Source: Fragum whitleyi
Taxonomy: Eukaryota > Mollusca > Bivalvia > Cardiida > Cardiidae
NCBI GenBank assembly: GCA_948146395.1
Contig: OX411543.1
Coordinates: forward strand, 55,915,689 to 55,979,688
Direction: 5' to 3'
Length of the DNA stretch: 64,000 nucleotides
In this document: positions 12,001-24,000 of the stretch, piece after piece
Layout of the letters: each line of letters starts with the position of its first letter
Numbering within the stretch: position 1 is the first letter of the stretch
Program-made: the position numbers and the translations under genes
Notes under the pieces: generated by a model
What the model saw: the letters and a program-made list of their open reading frames with translations, nothing else
Told to the model about the DNA's origin: nothing
Database searches by the model: none

Positions 12001-15000
12001 AATGTTATAGCACTTTAACATTTAGACCCAACGAACAATTTAAAACTCCTTTTTACCAAAAAAAAAAAGAAAGTTTTTGTGAAAGACGAATACCCTAGAA
12101 AAGGCCATTTTCATGACCTTTTCACATGAGGTTGACCTTGGTATCTGTATATGCGCACTATTGAGATCTAACATTATACCAACTATGAACATGGTATCTT
12201 GAATAACCTTGCAGTAATTGGCAATGTTGGGGATTTTTTTTGTTAAGTGTTGCAGACAGACAGACGGAAAATGGTCACTCAATATTATCCCGATCTTTCA
12301 ATGTACTGGTATAAAAAAACAGCCAGATTTGCAAAAATTCTAGGAAATTTCATCAGCTACTGCTGTCAAACAACGACATTGCTTAACAAGTAAACGATCT
12401 AAATATAGGTCATTTCTCAATTTAATGCAATGTTTTCAGAATTAATCAAAACCAGATAAGAATTGGGATCGATAATATTTCTTATCGTTTTTTCTTTAAG
12501 AACTTCAATATAATAAATCAAACTGCATAAGTAGCTAGATTCGGCGCGGTTATCTTTATAAAATATTTGGTTTGCTTATTTTGAGACGCCCCCTATGATG
12601 TGCACAGCTGATCCGCTAATGGCGAGTAAGGGTTGGAGATTGTTTCTTTTTATTGTACACAAAAGACTGGATAAAACCATGCAAAAGCATAGTGAACCAC
12701 CAACTTATGCCCCCTTTTCGTGATTTAATCCACTTTTTGAAGTCGTACTCGTTTACTACCCTTCAATTTTGCAGACAAATTCTTTTCTTTGAAATTCCTA
12801 TGACGTAATCTTTCAGTCGAACAAACGCTTGACTAGCGTTTTGTCGGTCTGAAGAACTACAACAACAATGTGAACTGTCAAAATTTTGTTATGCTACGAA
12901 GAGAAGGACAGTGTCTTGAGATAGAATATTAGTTTCTTCTTCGGCATTTGCAAGTGAAAGTAATTGAAGATGGAAATCAAAGTGATCCACTACTGGTCAT
13001 GACCCGCTATTGGCTAGTTGACTGTACGTGTTAGGGTGCATAGAAAAACTGAATTACACCTGAAATCCGAATTACATCGAATTACGCCGAATTTCACCGA
13101 ATTACATTACTAAAATAGGTTAGATGTGGTCCTTATTCTGTTGTAAGCACTTATTTTTAAAGAATCTTAAGTATGATAAATCATCAAAAATATGTGGGTG
13201 ATGTTTTAGTGGAATGTTTTAATCTCATATGTTTATTTGAAGTCACCGAATTTCACCCATGACCTTCATACTGTAACTACTGTATTCTATAACGGCAGTA
13301 TTCAAATATTCATAATTTATAATTCAAATGACAAATTTAGTTAAATCAATACATAATAAATATAATGTTACACTTCATTAAGTGTAATTCGGTTAATACC
13401 TTAATCCAGGGCTTGTGTTTGACCCTTAAACCAGGGTTTTGACTCCCAAAGAATCCCATCTTGACCCTCAAAAATTTCCTGCACGGGGGTCATGTTGACC
13501 CACTGTGTTTCCAGTGGTGCAACCTAAGCAATATAAAGATTGTATAGATCTATTGTTTTCTTTATACAATTACAAAATATCTTTATAAATGAAACAACAT
13601 AAACAATGAAGTTTGTGTACACTTTATTGTGTATGTTATTTCAGTTACACAGATTGCATCAAAGACCAATAATTTTTCATGTTTTGCTCTTTTTTGACCC
13701 ATTCAAAACCAGTTTTGACCCCAAGTATTTAATGGTCAAGGGGTCATTATGACTCCCTAATTTAAAAAGCGAGCACAAGCCCTGTTAATCCATAATTGCC
13801 AGGAAAAGTGTACTTCGGTTTTTCCTTCATCATCTTAGCCTATAAATTGTCATGTGAAATTTGGTGATCTCAAAAGAAATTCACAATTCAAACATTTTAT
13901 TCAACATCTCCCCAAAAATTCATCTCATTTAATACAGAATTATCTTAAAAAACATAATATTGTTGCATTTTTGTACTGTGGTTCGGTGAAATTTGGTGTA
14001 ATTCGGTGTAATTCTGATTTCAGGTGTAATTCGGTTTTTCTATGCACCGTACCCGTTAGACTTATATATCAATATATACCTTTTTCCTATATCTCCGTTC
14101 TTCTTAATATGTCATCAAAATCAAATTGTTTAAATTCAGATTAAACTTACTATTTTTGAACATGTGTGTGTAGAAAAATCATTATTCCATCTAGGCATTG
14201 CACTTTTATGAAGCAGGGGTGTGGAATTCCTATGCCCGACTTGTCCGACCCGGGCTTTTTCACTTGCGGGCAAGTACATTTTTCTAGGTCACTTGTCCGT
14301 TGACAAGTAAATATCAGAGCAGTCCTTCTGGACTTCCGCTTCCGGCCTGGCAAGACGTGGAAAATTTTGTAGCTGTAATTTAGCAAATATAATCACAGAA
14401 CATCCACGAATTCCATGGACATCATCATCTTTATTCAACATTTCAAGATGCAGAATAACCTACAGTAGCAGACTAATCATATTATTCAGGAAAGTAGCCC
14501 CCGAAAAAAGCCCAAATTAACTTTGAAAATTTTACGACAATTCGATGATGCAATAATGATGGCGCCATTTTGAAAATCAATAACCTGCATACAGAAATCA
14601 ACATAAATCAACAGAAATCTATACTGTACAATAAGAAGAACACTTTCCCTGGAACATACATGATAATTGAAAAAAAAAATGGTTGTAAAAATTCTGTATA
14701 GATGAACTGTTATTCAAAAACTGAAAGTTAAGTAAAAGCGCCGAATTGATTTTGAAATTTGAACTGAAATTTTTAAATCTAACAGTAAGAAGCTGCTTAA
14801 TTGAAAATTTCTAAAGATGGCCTCCAAACCTGATACAAAAGAAAATGTCGATTTCTAAAATTAACAAAGAGCTAAACATTATAAAACAAAGAAACAGGGA
14901 TATCCAACCAAACAAAAATACGGACACCTTCCTGGTCTCTGACAGCAAGGGAAGATATTTAGCCCAGTATCTATCAAGAGAACACGATGGCTTATTGAAA

Positions 15001-18000
15001 ATCATCCACAAATCAGGGGCCCAGGTTGACAACCTTAATTTTCAACGTGAAGTCACTGCAATAACTAATTACTCCCACAACCCAATCGTATTTATATGGT
15101 TTGGAACCTGCGAACTCACTGAAAAAAATGGACGTCATATAAAGCTTAGAAAAGATCCATACGAATGTGTTGATCACCTTATTGTAAAATACCGTTACAT
15201 GAGATCAGTGATTCAAAGACATAATCAAGGAGCAAATATCATATTCATCAATTGCCCATACTACTCAATCGCAAGGTGGAATCAACATAAAGGCTGTAGT
15301 GAAAATCTCTTGAGTGAATTCACAGAGCAAGATCGTGAGCTGTCTAGAGTGATAGACTATTACAACGATAAACTTGATCGTTTAAACAACAGGCACCAAA
15401 CACCAAAAATTGAGCAAGATCTTGTGAGGTCAAACAAAAGGAGACAATCAACACATGTTAAATACGTAAAGAATTATAATTTATTACTTGACGGAATACA
15501 CCCAGGCCCAGAAATTTCTAAACTCTGGATTGAACGATTAGTCAACCTGAAATATAGGATTGAAAACACTAATGTATAATGATTTAGACTCAACCACACC
15601 ACTTTTTACTGAATAGGGAAGCCCTGTTCATCTTAACAAATTTGCAGAAATCAACACTAAATTACGGAATAGGGAAGCCCTGTTTCGATTGAAGAATTAT
15701 AATCACTAAGTTTAAGAATAGGGAAGCCCTGTTCTTTAAGTCAAATCCAACATATTCTTTATCTCCCAAGGAAAGAAATTAAACTGCAACAGTACCAACC
15801 CTTTGTCAATCACTCCTGCCTGTTGAAAAATTCTAAGAGCCCAAAAATATCTGAATAAGGAAGCCTTGCTCAAAAAATGGCCCACTCAATGGCAAGCTCC
15901 ACACCAAAAACTAAAAGGCCTAGGATCCCAAGCGACAGCTGCCCACTCTGCGACAAACAATTAAACGACAAAATAGATGTGCTGGCATGCAGTATCTGCG
16001 AATTAAATTTCTGTCTACCATGTACAAATGTTTCAAGAGTATTATTTGAAATCCTGAAAGAGGAACAAAACAATAATTTTAAGTGGACATGCAACAACTG
16101 CAAAAGAACATTCCCAAGTATGAGCAGTATATCCGAAAGAATAAAATCAATGGAAGAAAACACTACAACAAAACTACTGAAGATGGAAGAAGAAATTACA
16201 GAAATCAAAACAAATATCAAAGAAAATGTGAAAGAAGAGATCAATACAATTAAACCACATTTATCAAAGGAAATTGAAGATAATATTCAAATTCAACTCC
16301 AGAATCAAGTACGTAAGTAGCTACATGAAATAGAAGACCAGCGAAGAAGAGCGCAAAATATAGTCATTTTCAATCTACCAGAGAGCACTAGACAAAGTTC
16401 AACCCTAAGAAAGAAACATGATGAAAGAAAATTTGCCGAGATGTGTAGCCTAATAGGTGTAGACAACTCTAACTCTGTAGTGATGTACCGACTCGGCAAT
16501 ATTAAAGATGGATCAGACAGGCCACTTAAAGTTGTACTTCAAAGCAAAGAACAGCATAAATCCATTTTAGATAATGCATCCAAGCTGCGGCAAATCAGTG
16601 GCGACAACGAATTCAAAGGGTGCATAATTGTAAAGGATCTAACTCCTGAACAGAGAACTCAGAACAAAGAAAGAAGACTTAGGAAAAAAGAACAACAAAC
16701 AAAAAAGAGGGAAATGGAAAGTATGTATGACGAATTTGACCAAGAAACTGTATTAGACGAAACAGTAACAGACAAATCCATACTGGTTACAGAAGAGATT
16801 AAAAATGATATCCCACACAATATACTGTCTAGATTAAGTCAAGATGCTATCTCGCAACAAAAAAATCTATTTCAAGGACTACCAAATTCAGCAAACAATA
16901 CTTTGCCATTTGACGAAACAGTCTTGGGAGGATTCGACAATGTCAATAACCCCAGTGCAAGCTCTGAATCAAACAGTTAGGATACAAGTTTTATTTTTAA
17001 TTGTACAAAAAATGTAAATAAGTATTTCAAAACACTATATACCAATGCTGACTCATTGTCAAACAAAATGAGTGAACTCAATATACTGATTAAAGAAAAA
17101 AACTTTGACATTATAGCAGTCACAGAGATTTTTCCAAAAAATTGTGGTACTCTTGATTACCACTCGCCATTATGGAACATTGCGGGATATGTCTGCCACA
17201 GACCAAAAAATAGAAAAATTACAGGAAGAGGCTGTCTTATATATACAAAAAATGATCTGCCTTTCTATGAAATAGACAATCTGGAAACCGAATTTATTGA
17301 ATATGTCCAAATAGGTCTAAATATAAATCAACAAACCAAATTATTACTCTCCTGTATCTACAGAAGTCCAAATGCAACAGATTCAAGAATGCTTGAAGAA
17401 CTAAAGTGTCTATTAAGTACAGAGAAAATACAAAACGCAAAATACAACTTAATTGCACATTTAGGGGACTTCAACATGACAGGCATAGACTGGCAACTAC
17501 AGGCAGCAACAACAAGTACAAATCAGTCAACCATAAAATTCCTAGAAATAATAGAGGACAGCTTCCCGATACAACACATCACAACGCCAACAAGATTAAA
17601 AGATGGTAATACACCAAATATATTAGACCTAGTATTCACAAATGAAGCAAACATGCTAGGGGACATAACTCACAATGCTCCACTAGGCAAAAGTGATCAT
17701 GAAACACTTGAATTCAATATCATAACTCAACAAATGCTACAGAATAGAGATTCCAATATAAAACTAAACTTCCACAAAGGAGATTACAATACAATCAGGG
17801 AGAAACTAGACCTAGTGAACTGGAATGAAGAACTTAATCATGGAAGTGTTGAAGATGTATGGACAAAGTTTGCCGATATACTATCTAAAATAACAAGGGA
17901 AAACATACCGGAGTGCAGCTTCAATTCTAGACATTTCAACACACCATGGATGAATGCTGAAATTCTTAAAGCGGTCAAAACTAAAAGGGCAAAATGGAAA

Positions 18001-21000
18001 AAGTACAAATACTGTAGGACTGACAGTAACAAAGCTAAGTATGATGAAGCTAAATTAATTGCATCAAAACGAGTAAGGGAAGGTAAACAAAATCACGAAA
18101 AAGAACTGGTGAAGAACATCAAAACTAATCCCAAAACATTCTGGCAGTACGTAAGCAAAAAAACAAAGATCAAAGAAACTTTACCATGTCTTAAGGATAA
18201 TAATGGTCAAATAGTCACAGAAAACTCAGCAAAAGCAACACTACTTAATGAATTTTTCACAAGTGTATTCACCATGGAAGACAAAACAAACATCCCAAAT
18301 TTCGAAAAGAGAACTAACAAAACTCTTACCACAGTGAATTTCAGTACGGAAATCATAAAAAAACATCTAGACTGTGTCAAAGAATCAAAATCTTCGGGAC
18401 CAGATGGTATACACCCTAAAGTACTTAAAGAGTGTTCTGAATCCTTAGCTTATCCATTAAATATAATTTTCTCGAAATCAATGAATGAAGGCAAAATTCC
18501 AACATGCTGGAAAATGGCTACAGTCACACCAATATATAAAAAAGGACCAAGACAAGAAGCATCAAATTATAGACCTATAAGCCTTACATCTGTAATATGT
18601 AAAATAATGGAAAAGGTAATACGAGATTCAATTACATGTATGTCCTACATGGAAACGCATAATCTATATTCAACAGAACAGCACGGATTTAGGCAAGGCA
18701 AATCCTGTGTAACACAACTCATAGAAGTGATGGATGACTGGACGGAACAGGTAGATAAAAACAATCACATTGATGTCATTTACTTAGACTTCCAAAAAGC
18801 TTTTGACACTGTCCCTCATGAGAGGCTATTTACAAAACTTCAAGGATATGGAATTCAAAATAATTTACTCAACTGGTTAAAGGACTTTCTAACAGGCAGG
18901 AAACAAAGGGTGGTACTAAACGGAGCTCACTCTGAGTCAACAAACGTCACCAGTGGTATACCCCAAGGTAGTGTTCTTGGCCCTACACTCTTCACCATCT
19001 ATATAAACGATCTACCAGACTGCACTCTAAGTAAAACAAAACTGTTTGCCGATGACACAAAGATATATTCTACAATAAAAACTGTTAGTGATCAAGAAAA
19101 TCTTCAAGATGACCTGAACAACCTACAAGATTGGTCAAGCAAGTGGCAACTGATGTTCAATCAAGACTAATGCAAACATCTTCAAATTGGCAAAAGTACT
19201 AAAAGTAAATACCAGCTATTTGGAAAAGAAATAACTCAAGACTCAACAGAAAAAGACCTAGGTATCCAAATTGACAGTAAATTAAGCTTCAAAGAACATA
19301 TAAATATGAAAGTCAAAACAGCCAACAAAACTCTAGGCCTCATTAAAAGATCATTTAATCACATGGATAAAGATATGTTTCTAACTCTATACAAAAGTCT
19401 TGTACGCCCACATCTAGAATATGGGTCCAGTGTATGGTCAGTAACTTACAAAAAAGAGCAAATCAAGGTTGAAAATGTCCAAAGGCGAGCTACCAAAATC
19501 CTTCGCTGTTTAGAGAATAAATCATACAATCAAAGATTACTTCACCTCGGACTGCCATCACTGGAATATAGGAGGAAAAGGTCAGATCTTATCCAAACAT
19601 TTAAAATAATGAAGGACAAGGACAGAGTCGACAAATCAAAGCTGTTTCCTACCGCCATCCAATCAAATTCACAAACAACCAGAGGACATACAATGAAAAT
19701 ATTCAAAAGATCCTGTAAAACAAATGTAAAAGTCAAGGTCACTAGACAAGGTCAAGGTCATATGTCAAGGTCCATCTTCTCAAAAACTTATTCAAAAAAC
19801 TTAACATTGCCAATGTCTTCAAGCCTATTCAAGATACAGTGCTCATATTTGGCATGATCAAAGAACTCAGTGATGTACATCTTTAGATATCAAGGTCAAG
19901 GTGATATGACAAGGTCAAAGTCATATGTTATGGTCAAATAACTCAAAAACTTAACTAAAGAATTCAACATTGCCAATACCTTCAAGCCTATTTACAAGAT
20001 ACAAGGCTAATATTTAGCATGATGATAGATATCATTGATATGCATCTGCTGGTACCAAAGTCAAGGTCATATGACAAGGTCAAGGTCATATGTCAAGGTC
20101 AAACCTATAAAATCATAACCAAAACATTGATGTGTATAAGAAGTATTTTGATATGTTTAAGAAATTTGTTGTCCAGATGTTATCTTCACCTATGAATTGA
20201 AATAATTTTAAGATTTTACTAAGAATATAGATAGCTTTGGTACAATTATGCTGAAATTCAATCAGCTAGCTACCAAATAAATTTATTTAGTTTTATAGGA
20301 TGATTTTTATTTCCATGTCATGCAAAAAACTTTTAGGCCCTTCAGTTATTTTAAAGATGCCATAACTTTTTAACTGTTTACCCGATTCACATGAAATTTT
20401 CAACACAATACAAGTAGTGTATATCTTTTTGAACCACAAATGCAAATGAATTAAGTAATTAGTAGTTTTTCACTTATTAATGATTTAATGTTGGTGACAG
20501 GAAAAAGAAGCCTTATTTGCACTTGGTCCTAGGCTTTTGAAATTAATACACACTCAAAAGGCAAAAGCTAAAGGAATATATAGTATAAAGGCGATATGAG
20601 AACTGTGACAATTGATTGCCCTCTGTCTGTTCCCTTTTTATGATTTGAGTGTTGATGAATAATCAAAACATTGTAACTACTGCTTAAATAAGCTGTAGTT
20701 TCGATGTTATAATAATTCATTTGTGATATTTTTCATTAGAGGTTTATTTCTTTTAAGCCCTTGTGTAAATTGCATAATAGGAGTTACACCCTTGGACTTT
20801 ACCCCCTCATATTTGTACAGTCTCTGCTTACTTCAAAATTAACCTTAATTTCAGCTGTCTCAACAGGGTCATCACTCGTAATTTCATCAACCTTGACTGT
20901 AGTATGTGCAGCTGGGATGCAGATCTTCCGTAGTCAGCTTGGTGGTGCAGAGTACATGACGATTGTCGGAGGCTTTATAGGATCATTTGTCTTTATTTTC

Positions 21001-24000
21001 CTTTTAACTGTATCCTTTTGGTAAATGATGTTTTATTTTCTTAAGATATTAATTGAAGTACCAAGTATTTTTAAAGAATTGATTCAAAGTAAAGATTTTG
21101 GACTTTCATTTCTGATGCATGCATTATCATGTTCAGGAGGAATTAATTTTGATAAACAACAATTTACTGCCTGACCCCCTATGAAATATTCTTATGTGCC
21201 GTTATTTATTTATTAACTTGGCTTTTTTTTTCAAATAAATCATGAGGTATTGCTATAGCCTTGGTGTCATCGTGCCAAAAATTTTACATTTTGTGATATC
21301 TCTGGTCCTACTGAAGGCATTCACTTGAAACTTAGTACACATGTTCAGTTTAATTTCAATTTGAATGTCTAAAGAAACAAATAAAAGTTTATTCTGGTAG
21401 TAAATTGTACACAATGTGATTTAGCATTTTTTCCCAAACTCATTAAAAAAATCCTAGTTTACCTTGGTTATGGACTCTTCCAAACTCTTTAAGTGAAAAT
21501 TAAGAATCAAACATGTTGTTTCTCAGTTTAATTTCAATTTGAATGTCTACAGAAACAAATAAAAATTTATTCTGGTAGTAAATTGTACTCAATGTAATAT
21601 AACTGAAAGATTATTGAAAGCTGCATAAAACCCAATTCAAACAAACAAATTCTTGACTGTGAATCGGAATCCAAACCTACTTTGATTGCGCGAAAACAAT
21701 TAAATGAGTGGACAATAAGTAAATATTTAATTTCTATTTCTGTCAAATTTATATATATAATACTTAGTATACTTAGTATTAAACAATTAAATGAGTGGAC
21801 AATAAGTAAATATTTAATTTCTATATCTGTCAAATTTATATATATAATACTTAGTATACTTAGTATTAAACAATTAAATGAGTGGACAATAAGTAAATAT
21901 TTAATTTCTATATCTGTCAAATTTATATATATAATACTTAGTATACTTAGTATTAAACAATTAAATGAGTGGACAATAAGTAAATATTTAATTTCTATTA
22001 CTGTCAAATTTATATATATAATACTTAGTGTTTTGTATGAGAAAAAAATTATCTAATGAGGTTGGGAGAATTGATAATTGTTGAGGCTCTGCCGAGGCAA
22101 TTTTAAATTCACACACTGCCGAGGCAATTATCAATTCACACAACTGAGTTAGATATTTTCTTATACAATACACTAAGTATATATTATATTTTTCTTATAA
22201 CCTCTATTTATCTTGTTTTCTTGATGTTTCTGACTGAAATGCAAGTTTCAAAAAATAACCGCATGATATCAAATAGTTTAAACCCTGGTCAGTCTGCCCA
22301 GTCCATGTAGTCTGACAAGGGTCTACACTCATGATGGGTCACATTTGTTTTAACATGTGTCATGCTGAATCTGAAATGTTTCTGCCTTGGTAGGAGGTAT
22401 TGACATAGATCAGCCTGCCCATTTGTGCAGTACATTCTTAGTCTATACTGCCTGAATTCCTGTTCTAACCTGGAAATGTTTAAGCTCATATTTTCAAAAT
22501 AAATACTGTCTAACAATGAATGCATCTAGTGCTTTAAGTTCTTTAATTGTAAGGCAATTTTGCCAAGGTTTTTAATTCTGCGTGACGGCGCAATTTTTCT
22601 GTAAAATTATACTTGGCTTTGCATTTAGTATGCACCTGTATGTAAAACGGGTTATAACTTTCAAACACTTTGCACTGTGTTGATAACTTAATTGCAAGGC
22701 TGGTTGAAATAAAATACTTATGATGTTTGTTTATTTTCTATTTCTACTTTAAGCCAATATCTTTTGACAGTCCATTATGCAGATCAGACTGTGCAAGTTG
22801 CAACTACACAGGCTGATATGAAGTTCTACTTGGCACTTAATTGAAAATGTTAAGAATCAGCGTGAACCGGCTTGTATTCTTTTTCTACCATTTATATCCC
22901 ATGTTTTCTTAACAACATGAAACAGGCAGTAAACAACTTTGAAAATTTGATGTTTGGACAAGGGTTTCAAAGCAAACTTTTTCCAGAAGGTAAGTTTTTA
23001 CATGTTCATTAACTCTTTCCCACACAATCCTGCTTTTAACCACGTAGAAAAGGCTTTGGAAAACAGGAAATAAAAAACAACACTTGTACCAGGTTACTTT
23101 TCTCAGTGCCTGAAAAAATCCTTCCAACCACAGAGTTTATTACAACTTCAGTAACTTATTTGAAAAGTGATAATAGCAAATCTAGATAGGTTCAAATTTA
23201 AAAAGGTCAAAGACACCATTAAGAACATGAAACATGTATGGATTATTAAAACATATGTGACCCATCAAGTGAAAAGGGACCATCTGGGAACTCCATAAAA
23301 TAAATATTTTAAAAAGAGATTGGTTCTAGTACAGGCCAACTAGAGGTCACATTTAAAAATTCTTTCATGTGAAGGTAGATTAATTATTCTAGATTCAGAA
23401 AATTGGTAAAATGCAAAAGGCTGCAACCCTAGTCAGTCTGCGCAGTTCACGCAGTCTGACTAGGATCGACACTTTTTGCACTTGCCAGATTGTCCCTTTT
23501 GCTTGACGGGTCACATATGTAAGAGAGCCAGGCGATGCTTATTTTTTGACATGAAGAAGAATTTCATAAAAATGCAACTGCTAATACTAAGGTCAAGAAT
23601 ATCTATCAAGTTCAAGGTTATCTATTAGGGCCAAGTTTGAGAAAAACATTTTTAGGGGTATGATTTATTGAGTCATAAACATATTTTATCATATTTTCAG
23701 TGTTTGGTTGTTTAGTTATAGCAATGTTTTGTTCTGGCCTAGTTCACAGAGTGTGTGTGACTACATGGTAAGTTGGAGGAGCTTGTACCAGTACTAGAGT
23801 GCCCCGGTATAGGATGGGGTATTGTTTCCACATGGGTCCAGAATTAATAGCTGCTGCCCAATTTTTATATTTGTTTTTAAAGCACTATTTTCCTTTGGAG
23901 ATCAGCCGTCATTGTAGTGCAGTTGGTAGTGGGTCGGACTGTCAATCTAGAGGTCCTGGGTCCCTGATGGTGCCACTCATCCCTTCAAACTATTTGTCTC

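Larger units (their letters stand above)
14817..19732 (+). mobile_element. CR1/L2-like non-LTR retrotransposon, nearly intact, 3' truncated
   Basis: Three consecutive open frames on one strand and in the same reading frame: an SGNH-esterase-like ORF (14845-15579), ORF1 with a zinc finger and RNA-binding-like part (15877-16980), and ORF2 with APE-type endonuclease and reverse transcriptase (from about 17044). Only two clear disabling stops are present (TAG at 16318, TAA at 19168), plus the TAG that separates ORF1 from ORF2, so the insertion looks young. The coding sequence breaks off at about 19732, where an AAGGTCA-rich repeat begins, so the ORF2 C terminus and 3' UTR are missing. Esterase and PHD domains are known from ORF1 proteins of CR1-like LINEs; their separation into two frames is unusual as far as I know. 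It lies sense-oriented in KRTCAP2 intron 1. Confidence 0.92.

Noticed and set aside
21567..22056. Repeated 29-residue hydrophobic peptides on both strands
   Set aside because: The 87-bp tandem unit is divisible by three and AT-rich; no other gene feature.
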